DNA of 64,000 nt, taken from positions 62,001 through 126,000 of the forward strand of contig NZ_JACWZY010000024.1 in the NCBI RefSeq assembly GCF_014699005.1, in the 5' to 3' direction. A program made the position numbers and the translations under genes. The notes beneath the pieces are model-generated. The model had not been told where the DNA came from. It ran no database searches and saw only the letters and a program-made list of their open reading frames with translations. Shown piece by piece: positions 8,324 to 16,699 of this stretch (position 1 is its first letter; the number at the start of each line of letters is the position of its first letter). Origin of the DNA: Spirosoma profusum. Lineage in GTDB: Bacteria > Bacteroidota > Bacteroidia > Cytophagales > Spirosomataceae.

Positions 8324-10465
8324 ATGAACAAAAACGGTCAGATAAACCGTAGAGATTTTCTAAAAATCGGTACGTTCGCCACCGGAGGTCTTTTGGTTGC
8401 TTTTACCGTACCGGATAAGATTCCTTTTGCCAAACCGACTGCTACGTCCGAAGCCGCCCTGAATGCGTTCCTACGCATCGGTACGGATAACAGCATTCAC
8501 ATTACGTTGTCGAAGGTTGAAATGGGGCAAGGCATCTGGACGACTTTACCGATGCTGATTGCCGAAGAACTGGATTGCGATTGGAGCCAGCTACACGTAG
8601 CACACAGCCCGCCGGGGAAAGCGGGGGATTTTCTGGAACCACCAGTCTATAAATCCACCGGCGGTTCCGAAACAACCATTCGGGAATTTGACCGCTATCG
8701 CATGGCCGGAGCCATCGCCCGAACGATGCTGGTAGCAGCCGCTGCGAAACGGTTTGGTGTACGGTCCGAAGATTGCCGAACCGAAAACAGCTACGTTATT
8801 GCTGGTAATCAACGTATCAGTTACGGCGACGTAGCAACCGAAGCGGCCAAACTACCGGTTCCGAAGGTGACACTTCGTGATCCTAAAGATTGGAAATACA
8901 TTGGCAAATCGCGGAAACGGCTGGATGCACCCGAAAAAATTAACGGCAAGGCCCGCTACGGTTTTGATAGTCAGTTTCCGGGTTTATTGACCGCACTGGT
9001 GTCGCATCCACCGATTTTCGGCGCAACCGTAAAAACACTGGATGCTACGCAGGCCAAAGCAATCAAAGGCGTTCGGAACGTAGTACAGATTCCGACCGGT
9101 GTAGCGGTACTGGCCGATCATTTCTGGGCTGCCAAACAAGGTCGCGATGCGCTGAAAATCGAGTGGAATCTGGGCGAGAACGCCAATCTGGACACAAATA
9201 TGCTGACTGATACGTATCGACAATTGGCCAAAACGGAAGGGTTGACCATTCAGAAAAAAGGCAACGTAACGTCGGCGCTGGCTAAATCAGAACGTAGCAT
9301 TGACGCCGAATACAGCTTTCCCTACCTCGCTCACGCGCCAATGGAACCGCTGAATTGTACCGTAAAAATCGGGAAAGATTCCTGCGAAGTCTGGGCGGGT
9401 ACACAATCGCCTTTGCTGCATCAGGCAGAAGTAGCAGCTTTTCTGGGACTAAAACCCGAGCAAGTCCAGTTCCATACGCCCTGTATTGGTGGCAGTTTTG
9501 GCCGACGCGGTTCCTTTAGTTCCGACTGGGTGATGGAAGCGGTACACATCGCCAAAGCCAGCGGCAAGTTTATTAAGCTTGTCTGGACACGCGAAGACGA
9601 TATCAAAGGTGGCTATTACCGACCGATTTACGTGCATAATGCGCAAATTGGGATCGGTGCGGATGGCTTTCCGACTGCCTGGCAACACCGGATTGTTGGG
9701 CAATCGCTGTTCGTAAATACACCTTTGGCCGATGTCATCGCGCCTAAAGGCATCGATTATAGTTCGGTTACGACCGGCGCTCCCTATTCCAAATCCATTC
9801 CTGATTATTCGTTTGAATTGCATACTACGTCGGTAGGAGTTCCGGTGCTTCCCTGGCGATCTGTAGGCAGTACGCATACAGTTTTTGTTGTGGAAACGCT
9901 CATCGACGAACTTGCTTTCCTTGCCAAAACTGACCCGGTTGTTTATCGCCGTGCATTCTTTAAAAACTCCCCAAGGCATCTGGCCGCCCTCAATCTCGCA
10001 GCCGAAAAATCAGCATGGAGCAAACCTTTACCCAAAGGCCAATTCAGGGGAATTGCCGTTTGTGAAGCGATGGGAAGCTACGTAGCACAGGCTGTTGAAT
10101 TATCCGTTGAGAATCAGGCGATCCGTGTTCATCGGGTTGTCTGCGCAATTGATTGCGGACTAGCCGTCAATCCCGATGGCGTTCGCGCCCAGATGGAAAG
10201 CGGCATTGTTTTCGGGCTTACGGCCGCCCTTTACGGCGAAATCACCATTCAGAACGGCGTGGTTCAGCAAAGCAATTTTCACGATTATCCAATGCTACGT
10301 ATGAACGACACGCCCATCATCGACGTACACATTGTACCCAGCACCGGAAAAATGGGTGGGGCCGGCGAACCCGGAACAGCGCCCATCGCCCCTGCTTTGG
10401 CCAACGCCATTTTTGCCGCAACAGGTAAACGATTCCGGCAGTTGCCAATACCTGCGTTCTGGTAG
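8324..10465 (+). CDS. Molybdopterin-binding large subunit, IorB-like, copy 2 (Tat-exported)
   Basis: A 713-residue paralogue of the preceding gene. Seen: the Tat signal INRRDFLKIGTFATGG, then ITLSKVEMGQGIWTTLP, the linker SRKRLDAPEKINGKARYGF, the cofactor loop CIGGSFGRRGSF, the second-half motif EPLNCTVKI and the C-terminal GGAGEPGTAPIAPALANA with the catalytic Glu. Divergence from copy 1 runs through the whole length, so this is an old duplication and the substrate has probably changed. It has no small subunit of its own; it either shares the upstream one or pairs with one elsewhere. The gap from copy 1 is 86 bases, so cotranscription is likely. Confidence 0.9.
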   Translation: MNKNGQINRRDFLKIGTFATGGLLVAFTVPDKIPFAKPTATSEAALNAFLRIGTDNSIHITLSKVEMGQGIWTTLPMLIAEELDCDWSQLHVAHSPPGKAGDFLEPPVYKSTGGSETTIREFDRYRMAGAIARTMLVAAAAKRFGVRSEDCRTENSYVIAGNQRISYGDVATEAAKLPVPKVTLRDPKDWKYIGKSRKRLDAPEKINGKARYGFDSQFPGLLTALVSHPPIFGATVKTLDATQAKAIKGVRNVVQIPTGVAVLADHFWAAKQGRDALKIEWNLGENANLDTNMLTDTYRQLAKTEGLTIQKKGNVTSALAKSERSIDAEYSFPYLAHAPMEPLNCTVKIGKDSCEVWAGTQSPLLHQAEVAAFLGLKPEQVQFHTPCIGGSFGRRGSFSSDWVMEAVHIAKASGKFIKLVWTREDDIKGGYYRPIYVHNAQIGIGADGFPTAWQHRIVGQSLFVNTPLADVIAPKGIDYSSVTTGAPYSKSIPDYSFELHTTSVGVPVLPWRSVGSTHTVFVVETLIDELAFLAKTDPVVYRRAFFKNSPRHLAALNLAAEKSAWSKPLPKGQFRGIAVCEAMGSYVAQAVELSVENQAIRVHRVVCAIDCGLAVNPDGVRAQMESGIVFGLTAALYGEITIQNGVVQQSNFHDYPMLRMNDTPIIDVHIVPSTGKMGGAGEPGTAPIAPALANAIFAATGKRFRQLPIPAFW

Positions 10466-10536
10466 AGACAAGGCATGCCTTGTCTCATTGGCGTCAGCAA
10501 AACCATCCGGTCATGAGACAGGGCATGCCTTGTCTC
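10465..10536. repeat. Two adjacent copies of a 22-base perfect/near-perfect palindrome
   Basis: The first copy reads GAGACAAGG-CATG-CCTTGTCTC (10465-10486), and the second, at 10515-10536, differs by one base. Both copies are themselves palindromes, so they can fold singly or with each other. They begin right at the stop codon of the second large subunit and may end its transcript. They are unrelated in sequence to the tcatgctgac family. Confidence 0.85.
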
Positions 10537-10628
10537 TACATAGCTATAGGTTAAAAAAATCACATATTTTTTGCCTATTGTTCTAAACCCACTACATTGT
10601 TGGCAGCGTTTTCTTTAGCCTAGCCAAC

Positions 10629-12707
10629 ATGCTCACTATTAAACCGATTCTACTGGTCCTGCTTATCTGGCCTGCTACGTTCCTGTTTGCCAAACCGACG
10701 TTTTCAGTCACGTCGCCCAACGATGCGCTTCGGTTATCGGTCGCCAATGGGCCAACGGGCAACGTAACGTATCAACTGACCTACAAAGGCAAAAAGGTAA
10801 TTGAGCCGTCGAGCCTTGGCTTTGTGCTGAGCAAACCCAAGATATCGCTCACTCAGTTTACGATTACCGCAGCTGACTCATCCTCTAAAAACGAAACCTG
10901 GAAACCAGTCTGGGGCGAAGTCCGCGAAATTCGAAATCACTACGACGAACTGGCTCTTACGTTGACCAGTAAGGATACGATGGCAATCAAAGTAGTCGTT
11001 CGATTTCGGGTATTTGACGATGGCGTTGGTTTCCGCTACGAATTCCCTGAGCAGAAATCACTGACCCATTTTATCGTTGACGATGAGAAAACGCAGTTCG
11101 TGCTGGCCGGCGACCATAAAATCTTCTGGATACCGGGCGATTACGAAACCAACGAATATCTCTACAACACGACCCGAATAAGTGAAATCGACGCAAAAAC
11201 AGCATTTGACAAGGAGAAAGATATTGCGTTAACGTCCTTCATCGGCCCCAACGCCGTCCAGTCGCCGTTGCTGATGAAAACTGGCGATGGATTGTACATC
11301 AGCATCTACGAAGCGGCCCTGATTAATTACCCGGTCATGCATTTGCAGGTGGATAAGCGTAAACTTGCGTTCACGTCGCAGTTGACGCCCGATGCGGTGG
11401 GCAATAAAGCTTATCTGCAAACACCCGCCCAAACGCCCTGGCGTACGATTCTGGTTAGCGACAGAGCTACGGATTTGTTATCGTCCAAACTGATTCTGAA
11501 CCTTAATGAACCCTCAACCATTACTGACCCATCGTGGATAAAACCACAGAAATTTGTGGGTATGTGGTGGGAAATGCATGTTGGTAAAGCGACCTGGGAG
11601 AAAAAAGGCGGCAAGCACGGCGCGAACACCCAGAACGTAAAAAAATACATCGACTTTGCCGCTAAATATGGTTTCGATGGTGTATTGGTCGAAGGCTGGA
11701 ATGTGGGTTGGGAAGACTGGTTTGGCAACTGGAAAGAGAACGTATTCGATTTTGTAACTCCCTACTCCGACTACAATCTGGACTCATTGACCACCTACGC
11801 GCAACAAAAAGGGGTACGTATCATCATGCACCATGAAACGTCGGGCTCCGTCACCAACTACGAACGGCGGATGGATGCGGCTTTTCAGTACATGCAAAAG
11901 GAAGGTATCAACACCGTGAAAACGGGTTACGTAGGTCGAATCATTCCGCGTGGAGAACACCATGATAGTCAATGGATGGTTGGTCATTACCAGCGCGTTG
12001 CGGAGAAAGCAGCTCAGTACAAACTCATGGTCGATTCGCATGAATCGTCGCATCCAACCGGGCTGCATCGTACGTATCCGAACTGGATGGCCAGTGAAGC
12101 CGCCCGAGGTAGTGAATTTAACAATGCGCCCACACTCGGAATCACACCTGAACACACGACCATTCTGCCTTTTACCCGATTGCTGGGCGGACCAATGGAT
12201 TTTACGCCGGGGCTGTTCCGGTTCAAACTCGACCAGTTCGATTACAAACGTACCACACGGGTACGTACTACGTTGGCGAAACAACTGGCGCTCTACGTAA
12301 CGATTTATAGCCCACTACAAATGGCCGCCGATTTACCCGAAAATTACGAGGCTCATCTGGACGCGTTTCAATTTATCCGTGACGTACCAGTCGATTGGGA
12401 TGACACTAAAATCATTGCTGCCGAACCCGGCGATTATATCACAATTGCCCGTAAAATCAAAGGAAAAGACAGTTGGTACGTGGGCGCCATCACCGACGAA
12501 AACAGCCGTGACATCGCCATTGGACTGGACTTCTTAGAACCGGGCAAAACCTATCAGGCTACCATTTATCGAGACGCCCTCACCGCCGACTGGCAAACTA
12601 ATCCAGAAGCCTACGTCATTGAAAAGAAGCCGGTAAATAGCAAAACTAAGTTACCAATTCATCTGGCCAAAGGTGGTGGTTGTGCGATTCAGTTTATCAG
12701 GAAATAA
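10629..12707 (+). CDS. Glycoside hydrolase family 97 alpha-glucosidase (SusB-like)
   Basis: A 692-residue secreted enzyme, expected in the periplasm, that releases glucose from alpha-glucans. Seen: a signal peptide ending near FLFAKP (residue 21), an N-terminal beta-super-sandwich (to ~300), a TIM barrel beginning WEMHVGKATW, and the family-defining stretches IIMHHETSG (Glu403), VDSHESSHPTG (Glu472), MASEAARGSEF (Glu490, Glu496) and FTRLLGGPMDFTPG. In SusB the equivalents of Glu403 and Glu472 bind the nucleophilic water and that of Glu496 is the general acid. Their presence places this in the inverting alpha-glucosidase branch of GH97, not the retaining galactosidase branch. There is no SusC or SusD beside it. 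Confidence 0.93.
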   Translation: MLTIKPILLVLLIWPATFLFAKPTFSVTSPNDALRLSVANGPTGNVTYQLTYKGKKVIEPSSLGFVLSKPKISLTQFTITAADSSSKNETWKPVWGEVREIRNHYDELALTLTSKDTMAIKVVVRFRVFDDGVGFRYEFPEQKSLTHFIVDDEKTQFVLAGDHKIFWIPGDYETNEYLYNTTRISEIDAKTAFDKEKDIALTSFIGPNAVQSPLLMKTGDGLYISIYEAALINYPVMHLQVDKRKLAFTSQLTPDAVGNKAYLQTPAQTPWRTILVSDRATDLLSSKLILNLNEPSTITDPSWIKPQKFVGMWWEMHVGKATWEKKGGKHGANTQNVKKYIDFAAKYGFDGVLVEGWNVGWEDWFGNWKENVFDFVTPYSDYNLDSLTTYAQQKGVRIIMHHETSGSVTNYERRMDAAFQYMQKEGINTVKTGYVGRIIPRGEHHDSQWMVGHYQRVAEKAAQYKLMVDSHESSHPTGLHRTYPNWMASEAARGSEFNNAPTLGITPEHTTILPFTRLLGGPMDFTPGLFRFKLDQFDYKRTTRVRTTLAKQLALYVTIYSPLQMAADLPENYEAHLDAFQFIRDVPVDWDDTKIIAAEPGDYITIARKIKGKDSWYVGAITDENSRDIAIGLDFLEPGKTYQATIYRDALTADWQTNPEAYVIEKKPVNSKTKLPIHLAKGGGCAIQFIRK

Positions 12708-12764
12708 AGGGCATTCCAACCCTGATAGCTGTTGCTGAGTCTATCCGGTAAAATCGCAATAGTT

Positions 12765-13349
12765 ATGAAAAATTTACTTGGATTTATAAGCTTATTGTTC
12801 TGTTTTTTAGCCTGTTCACGCTCGGACAAAGACCTGCTTCTCACGCCAGATGGGCCTGATGGCTCCAAGAACGTAACGGCTCTATTAAACGATTCTACCT
12901 GGTACGGGCGTGGAAATGCGTCTAAAGTAATAGCCGTAGCAGGTGATGCCTGCCGATTGAATCGATTCAACCTTTATGTCTCGAATGAACTTCCTTATCC
13001 TAAAGGAGCCAGAGAATCAGCGCCATACGACTGCATCGGCCCTTGTAATACGACTCAGCACCTTAGTTTTGAGAAAGTCCCCCTAGCAGTTGGCAAATAC
13101 AATATGACCGATTTGACGGCCTGCTCACCCTATCCGCTGACAGGGGCTAGTTACGGCCTGTTGATTGGTGGCGACGCAATATTTGCCTCGTATACAGCAA
13201 AAGGTACAGATAGCGGCTGGATCGAAGTGACTAGGGCTGATACGGTGGCTAACGTAGTAGAGGGCAATTTTGAGCTGGCGCTTACGTCGCAATCAGCGAA
13301 ATCGGTTCGCTTTCGAAATGGACGTTTTGCGGTTCGTTTGCAGAAATAA
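12765..13349 (+). CDS. Lipoprotein of unknown function
   Basis: A 194-residue predicted lipoprotein. Seen: MKNLLGFISLLFCFLAC with a lipobox (FLAC) at residues 14-17 and a soluble remainder containing several cysteines (GDACRL, YDCIGPC, LTACSP) that could form disulphides. The body looks beta-rich, with a DSTWYGRG opening seen in several Bacteroidota DUF-type lipoproteins, but I do not recognise a named family. I chose the ATG at 12765 because it starts the signal sequence; the frame to 12732 adds eleven unrelated residues. It lies 57 bases after the GH97 gene and may be cotranscribed. Function unknown. Confidence 0.75.
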   Translation: MKNLLGFISLLFCFLACSRSDKDLLLTPDGPDGSKNVTALLNDSTWYGRGNASKVIAVAGDACRLNRFNLYVSNELPYPKGARESAPYDCIGPCNTTQHLSFEKVPLAVGKYNMTDLTACSPYPLTGASYGLLIGGDAIFASYTAKGTDSGWIEVTRADTVANVVEGNFELALTSQSAKSVRFRNGRFAVRLQK

Positions 13350-13492
13350 TGTAAACGGTATCTACGATGAATAAGTAGCCGGACAGTAGGTCGTTGTAAA
13401 AACGTTTGATTTATCCAACAAAGTCGCGCTATTTTGTCCCACTCAATTCGAGAACGACAATAGTTTCGACAATCACTTAACATTCAGTTATT

Positions 13493-13915
13493 ATGCCAAT
13501 CAAACGGAATGCTTCCGCTCATTGGGAAGGCTCAGGCAAAGACGGCAAAGGAACCGTATCGACTGCCAGCACCGTACTTAATCAAACTCAGTATTCCTTC
13601 AACACGCGCTTCGCCGACGGCGTGGGTACTAACCCCGAAGAACTGGTAGCCGCAGCACATGCGGGTTGTTTTTCCATGAAACTGGCCTTTAACCTTCAGG
13701 GAGCCGGTTTTACAGCCGATTCGCTTGATACAAAATGTACAATCACGCTCGACACTGACAGCGGTAGCATCAGCGAATCGCACCTGGTTGTAACAGCAAG
13801 TGTTCCAGGTATTGATCAGGAAAAATTTCAGGAACTGGTTGATGACGCCGAAGCCAACTGCCCAATTTCCAAACTTTTCAACACGAAAATCACCGTTGAA
13901 GCGAGTTTGGCGTAA
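13493..13915 (+). CDS. OsmC-family thiol peroxidase
   Basis: A 140-residue OsmC/Ohr-fold protein that reduces organic hydroperoxides in the cytoplasm. Seen: the opening RNASAHWEGSGKDGKGTVST, the central helix AAAHAGCFSMKL with the peroxidatic Cys (about residue 60), and the second, resolving Cys in EANCPISKLF near residue 124, as in OsmC. Length is normal. The gene is followed at once by an intrinsic terminator at 13943-13968, so it is probably monocistronic or the last gene of its unit. Confidence 0.93.
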   Translation: MPIKRNASAHWEGSGKDGKGTVSTASTVLNQTQYSFNTRFADGVGTNPEELVAAAHAGCFSMKLAFNLQGAGFTADSLDTKCTITLDTDSGSISESHLVVTASVPGIDQEKFQELVDDAEANCPISKLFNTKITVEASLA

Positions 13916-13942
13916 CGGAAGAAGTTAGATCATGATAAAAGT

Positions 13943-13968
13943 AAAAAGCCGGGGCGACCTGGCTTTTT
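13943..13968 (+). terminator. Intrinsic terminator after osmC-type gene
   Basis: The stem arms aaaaagcc (13943-13950) and ggcttttt (13961-13968) are separated by a ten-base loop and end in a run of five T, 28 bases after the osmC-type stop. The symmetry of A- and T-runs would also allow use in the other direction. Confidence 0.75.
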
Positions 13969-13999
13969 CGTTTCAAGTCTGTAGGTAACGTAACAACGT

Positions 14000-15373
14000 A
14001 TGAAATTCCGCAAAATCTTCCCTCAATCGATACGTTGGCGGCTTTGGCAAGTCGTCGGATTAGCAGTTTTGTTGCTGCCAATTATGTCCCAAGGTCAATC
14101 CGGTTTTTCCAAATCGCTCGCTTTTCCGGGCGCAGAAGGGTTTGGCCAATACACCAGCGGTGGCCGGGGTGGTAAGGTCTTGATCGTCAAAAATCTGGAT
14201 GATAGTGGGCCTGGAAGTTTCCGGGAAGCCATCGAATTTCGTGGACCACGTATCATCGTGTTTGCCGTATCGGGTACCATCGCCCTGAAATCAAAAATCC
14301 TTATCCGTCAGGGTAATCTTACCATTGCGGGCCAATCGGCGCCGGGGGATGGTATCTGTCTGAAGAATTACAACGTATCGATTGAGGCCAATAACGTTAT
14401 CATTCGCTACCTGCGTTTCCGTCTGGGCGACGAAGCCAAACAGCAGGACGATGCCATTACGGGCCTTCGGCAGAAGAGAATTATCATCGACCATTGCTCC
14501 ATGAGCTGGGCCACCGACGAATGTGCTTCGTTTTACGATAACGAGAATTTTACGATGCAGTGGTGCCTCATCTCCGAAAGTCTCAATAAGTCGGTTCACG
14601 AAAAAGGGGCGCACGGCTACGGCGGCATCTGGGGCGGTTTGGGCGCTACGTTCCATCATAATCTGATCGCCCATCAGCACAGCCGGACACCCCGTTTCTG
14701 CGGTTCGCGCTACCACAAGCAGCCCAAACGCGAGATAGTCGATTTCCGAAATAATGTCATTTACAATTGGGAGATCAACAGCGCGTACGGCGGTGAACAG
14801 GGTAATCATAACATGGTCAACAACTACTATAAAGCTGGCCCGGCCACACGCGATACGTTACGTAGTCGCATCATCAATCCCTTCAAACCGTATGGAAAGT
14901 TCTACGTAACAGGCAACGTAGTAGCTGGAAACGAACGTATTACCAGCAATAATCTGTCGGGCGGAATTCAGGGCGCACCTCTCGATTCGGTACTAGCGAA
15001 AACTCCCTTTTTCGTCGAACGTATCACCGAGCAAACAGCGCAACAGGCTTATGAACAGGTACTTGCCAAAGTTGGGGCCAGCCTCCGGCGCGATGCCGTC
15101 GATAGCCGCATTGTGAACGATGTCCGGCAGGGAACCGCTACGTTTGGTCGGGATCATAAAGGGATTGTTGATTCGCAAACCGACGTTGGTGGATGGCCCA
15201 CACTGAAACAAACTTCAGCACCAACCGATACCGACGCCGATGGTATGCCTAATATGTGGGAAAAAGCTAAGGGATTGAACCCGAATAGTGCGGACGATGC
15301 CAGCTTGTTCACGCTGGACGAGCAGTATTCGAATATTGAGATGTATCTGAATAGTTTGGTCACTACGCCCTAA
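14000..15373 (+). CDS. Secreted pectate lyase-like protein (parallel beta-helix)
   Basis: A 457-residue secreted polysaccharide lyase of the pectate lyase type common in Bacteroidota. It would cleave polygalacturonate by beta-elimination at the cell surface or in the periplasm. Seen: an N-terminal signal (to about residue 33, SQGQ), the family opening LAFPGAEGFGQYTSGGRGGK, DDSGPGSFREAI, RYLRFRLGDEAKQQDDAI with calcium-site acidic residues, IIDHCSMSWATDE, HHNLIAHQHSRTPRF, and the helix end. The C terminus carries a calcium-type DTDADGMPNMWEKAKGL segment often found before an outer-membrane anchor or sorting tail. Its product would feed the uronate enzymes encoded on both sides. Confidence 0.9.
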   Translation: MKFRKIFPQSIRWRLWQVVGLAVLLLPIMSQGQSGFSKSLAFPGAEGFGQYTSGGRGGKVLIVKNLDDSGPGSFREAIEFRGPRIIVFAVSGTIALKSKILIRQGNLTIAGQSAPGDGICLKNYNVSIEANNVIIRYLRFRLGDEAKQQDDAITGLRQKRIIIDHCSMSWATDECASFYDNENFTMQWCLISESLNKSVHEKGAHGYGGIWGGLGATFHHNLIAHQHSRTPRFCGSRYHKQPKREIVDFRNNVIYNWEINSAYGGEQGNHNMVNNYYKAGPATRDTLRSRIINPFKPYGKFYVTGNVVAGNERITSNNLSGGIQGAPLDSVLAKTPFFVERITEQTAQQAYEQVLAKVGASLRRDAVDSRIVNDVRQGTATFGRDHKGIVDSQTDVGGWPTLKQTSAPTDTDADGMPNMWEKAKGLNPNSADDASLFTLDEQYSNIEMYLNSLVTTP

Positions 15374-15390
15374 CAAGTAATAAGCCTATA

Positions 15391-15506
15391 TATTGATTGT
15401 TTTTGTCATGCTGAGGCACGAAGCATCTTAAAGTTCCTAAACCTGAGGGTAAAGAAACTTTAAGATGCTTCGTGCCTCAGCATGACAAAAACTACGCATC
15501 AATCAC
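15391..15506. repeat. Dispersed composite palindrome, copy 3
   Basis: The core arms gtttttgtcatgctgaggca (15399 on) and tgcctcagcatgacaaaaac (to 15492) match exactly, with cgaagcatctta and its complement inside. The outer arms are tgattg (15394-15399) and caatca (15501-15506). The copy starts 18 bases after the pectate lyase stop codon. Confidence 0.92.
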
Positions 15507-15589
15507 CGTCTGCATAAGTAAAGGGTAGAAGCGTTTAGCCTTCGTCTTATCACAACCGAATCCTCAAACCAACCTTACGCCTTAATCTG

Positions 15590-16534
15590 ATGAAACCACA
15601 ACTCGCTCTGGTAGCCCTGCTGAGCCTAAACGCCTGGAAGACGCCTGTCTTTTGCCAGCAGATTTCGAAAGAAGAACTCATTTTCTTAACGCCCGACTGG
15701 AAAGGCGAACGCTTCCCCGATGGCCGCCCAAAAGTGTCCGACGCGATTCTGAAACGAATGAAACTCGTTACGCAGGAAGAAGCCTGGGCTGTATTGAAAG
15801 GTGAGAAATACCGGTATCAATTCGCAGGAGGCTGGCAAACCATCAACCCCGACAGTGTGTTGGTGGGTAGAGCCTTGACCGCTACATTTATGCCTGGACG
15901 CCCTGATGTTCATCGGGTTACGGACGACAAAGGGCATAACAAAGATGGGCGCGTGAAATCGCAGAATGCCTGGCCTATCGATATGCTGGTGAAAGGCGAT
16001 GTATACGTAGTAGATCAGTTCGGTATGCACGAAGATGGCCCCACCATCGGCGACAACCTGGGCAACTCGATTTACGCAAAAACCGGCAACGGCATCATCT
16101 ACGAAGGGGCCGTCCGCGACGTAGCAGGGTTGAAAGAAATTGGTGGTTTTACGTCCTATTTCCGTAGCTATCACCCATCTCACCACAATCCCGAAGGCGA
16201 TTTGAACACTACGTTGGTAGGTATCAACCGCCCGACACGTATCGGCAAAGTGATGGTGATGCCCGGCGACATAGTGCTGGGACGCGACGGTGGCGTGTGC
16301 TTCATTCCGCCACATCTGGCCGAAAAAGTGGTCAAGACCTCCGAGATCATCCGTTTGCGCGATATGTTTGGGCATCTACGCTTGCGGGAGCAGAAATATA
16401 CGCCCGGCCAGATCGACTCGCGCTGGTCGGACGAGATTGAGAAAGATTTCTCGCAATGGCTCAATGCGCATCTCGATAAATTACCCGTTCCGAAAGAGCA
16501 AATTCAGGACTACTTGAAAACACGTACTTGGTGA
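15590..16534 (+). CDS. Exported RraA-like / HMG-aldolase-fold protein
   Basis: A 314-residue protein with an N-terminal signal peptide (MKPQLALVALLSLNAW, cleavage near FCQQ) followed by an RraA-like domain. Seen: VLVGRALTATFMPG, GDVYVVDQFG, the family core GDNLGNSIYAKTGNGIIYEG with GAVRDVAG (the Arg-Asp pair that binds metal and substrate in HMG/CHA aldolases), and VMPGDIVLGRDGGVCFIPP. RraA-fold enzymes are normally cytoplasmic and either bind RNase E or cleave or decarboxylate keto acids; a secretion signal is unusual. It sits before an exported enolase-superfamily protein and a hexuronate permease, so an extracytoplasmic sugar-acid reaction is a reasonable inference. The stop codon abuts repeat copy 4. 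Confidence 0.82.
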   Translation: MKPQLALVALLSLNAWKTPVFCQQISKEELIFLTPDWKGERFPDGRPKVSDAILKRMKLVTQEEAWAVLKGEKYRYQFAGGWQTINPDSVLVGRALTATFMPGRPDVHRVTDDKGHNKDGRVKSQNAWPIDMLVKGDVYVVDQFGMHEDGPTIGDNLGNSIYAKTGNGIIYEGAVRDVAGLKEIGGFTSYFRSYHPSHHNPEGDLNTTLVGINRPTRIGKVMVMPGDIVLGRDGGVCFIPPHLAEKVVKTSEIIRLRDMFGHLRLREQKYTPGQIDSRWSDEIEKDFSQWLNAHLDKLPVPKEQIQDYLKTRTW

Positions 16535-16628
16535 TTTTGTCATTGCTGACGAAGGAAGCATCTTAAAGCTTCCCAACGAGCTAGTAAGGTAACGATAAGA
16601 TGCTTCCTCCGTCAGCATGACAAAAATT
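16533..16628. repeat. Dispersed composite palindrome, copy 4
   Basis: The core arms attttgtcattgctgacg (16535 on) and cgtcagcatgacaaaaat (to 16626) enclose aaggaagcatctta and taagatgcttcctc. It starts on the stop codon of the RraA-like gene. The left arm has an extra t (catTgctg) and the right arm has ctcc where the left predicts cttc, so this copy has begun to drift. Confidence 0.9.
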
Positions 16629-16699
16629 GTTTCTGACAAAAAGTTAAACAGCTTCCTGGTTTTACTCCTTTATTCCTGATAACCTTCTGACCTAATTTT

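Noticed and set aside
10465..10536. CRISPR-like repeat pair
   Set aside because: Only two units, each a self-complementary palindrome, with no further spacing pattern and no cas genes.
15686..16375. 229-residue minus-strand frame opposite the RraA-like gene
   Set aside because: His- and Phe-rich translation without domain character; the opposite strand codes for a clear RraA-fold protein.
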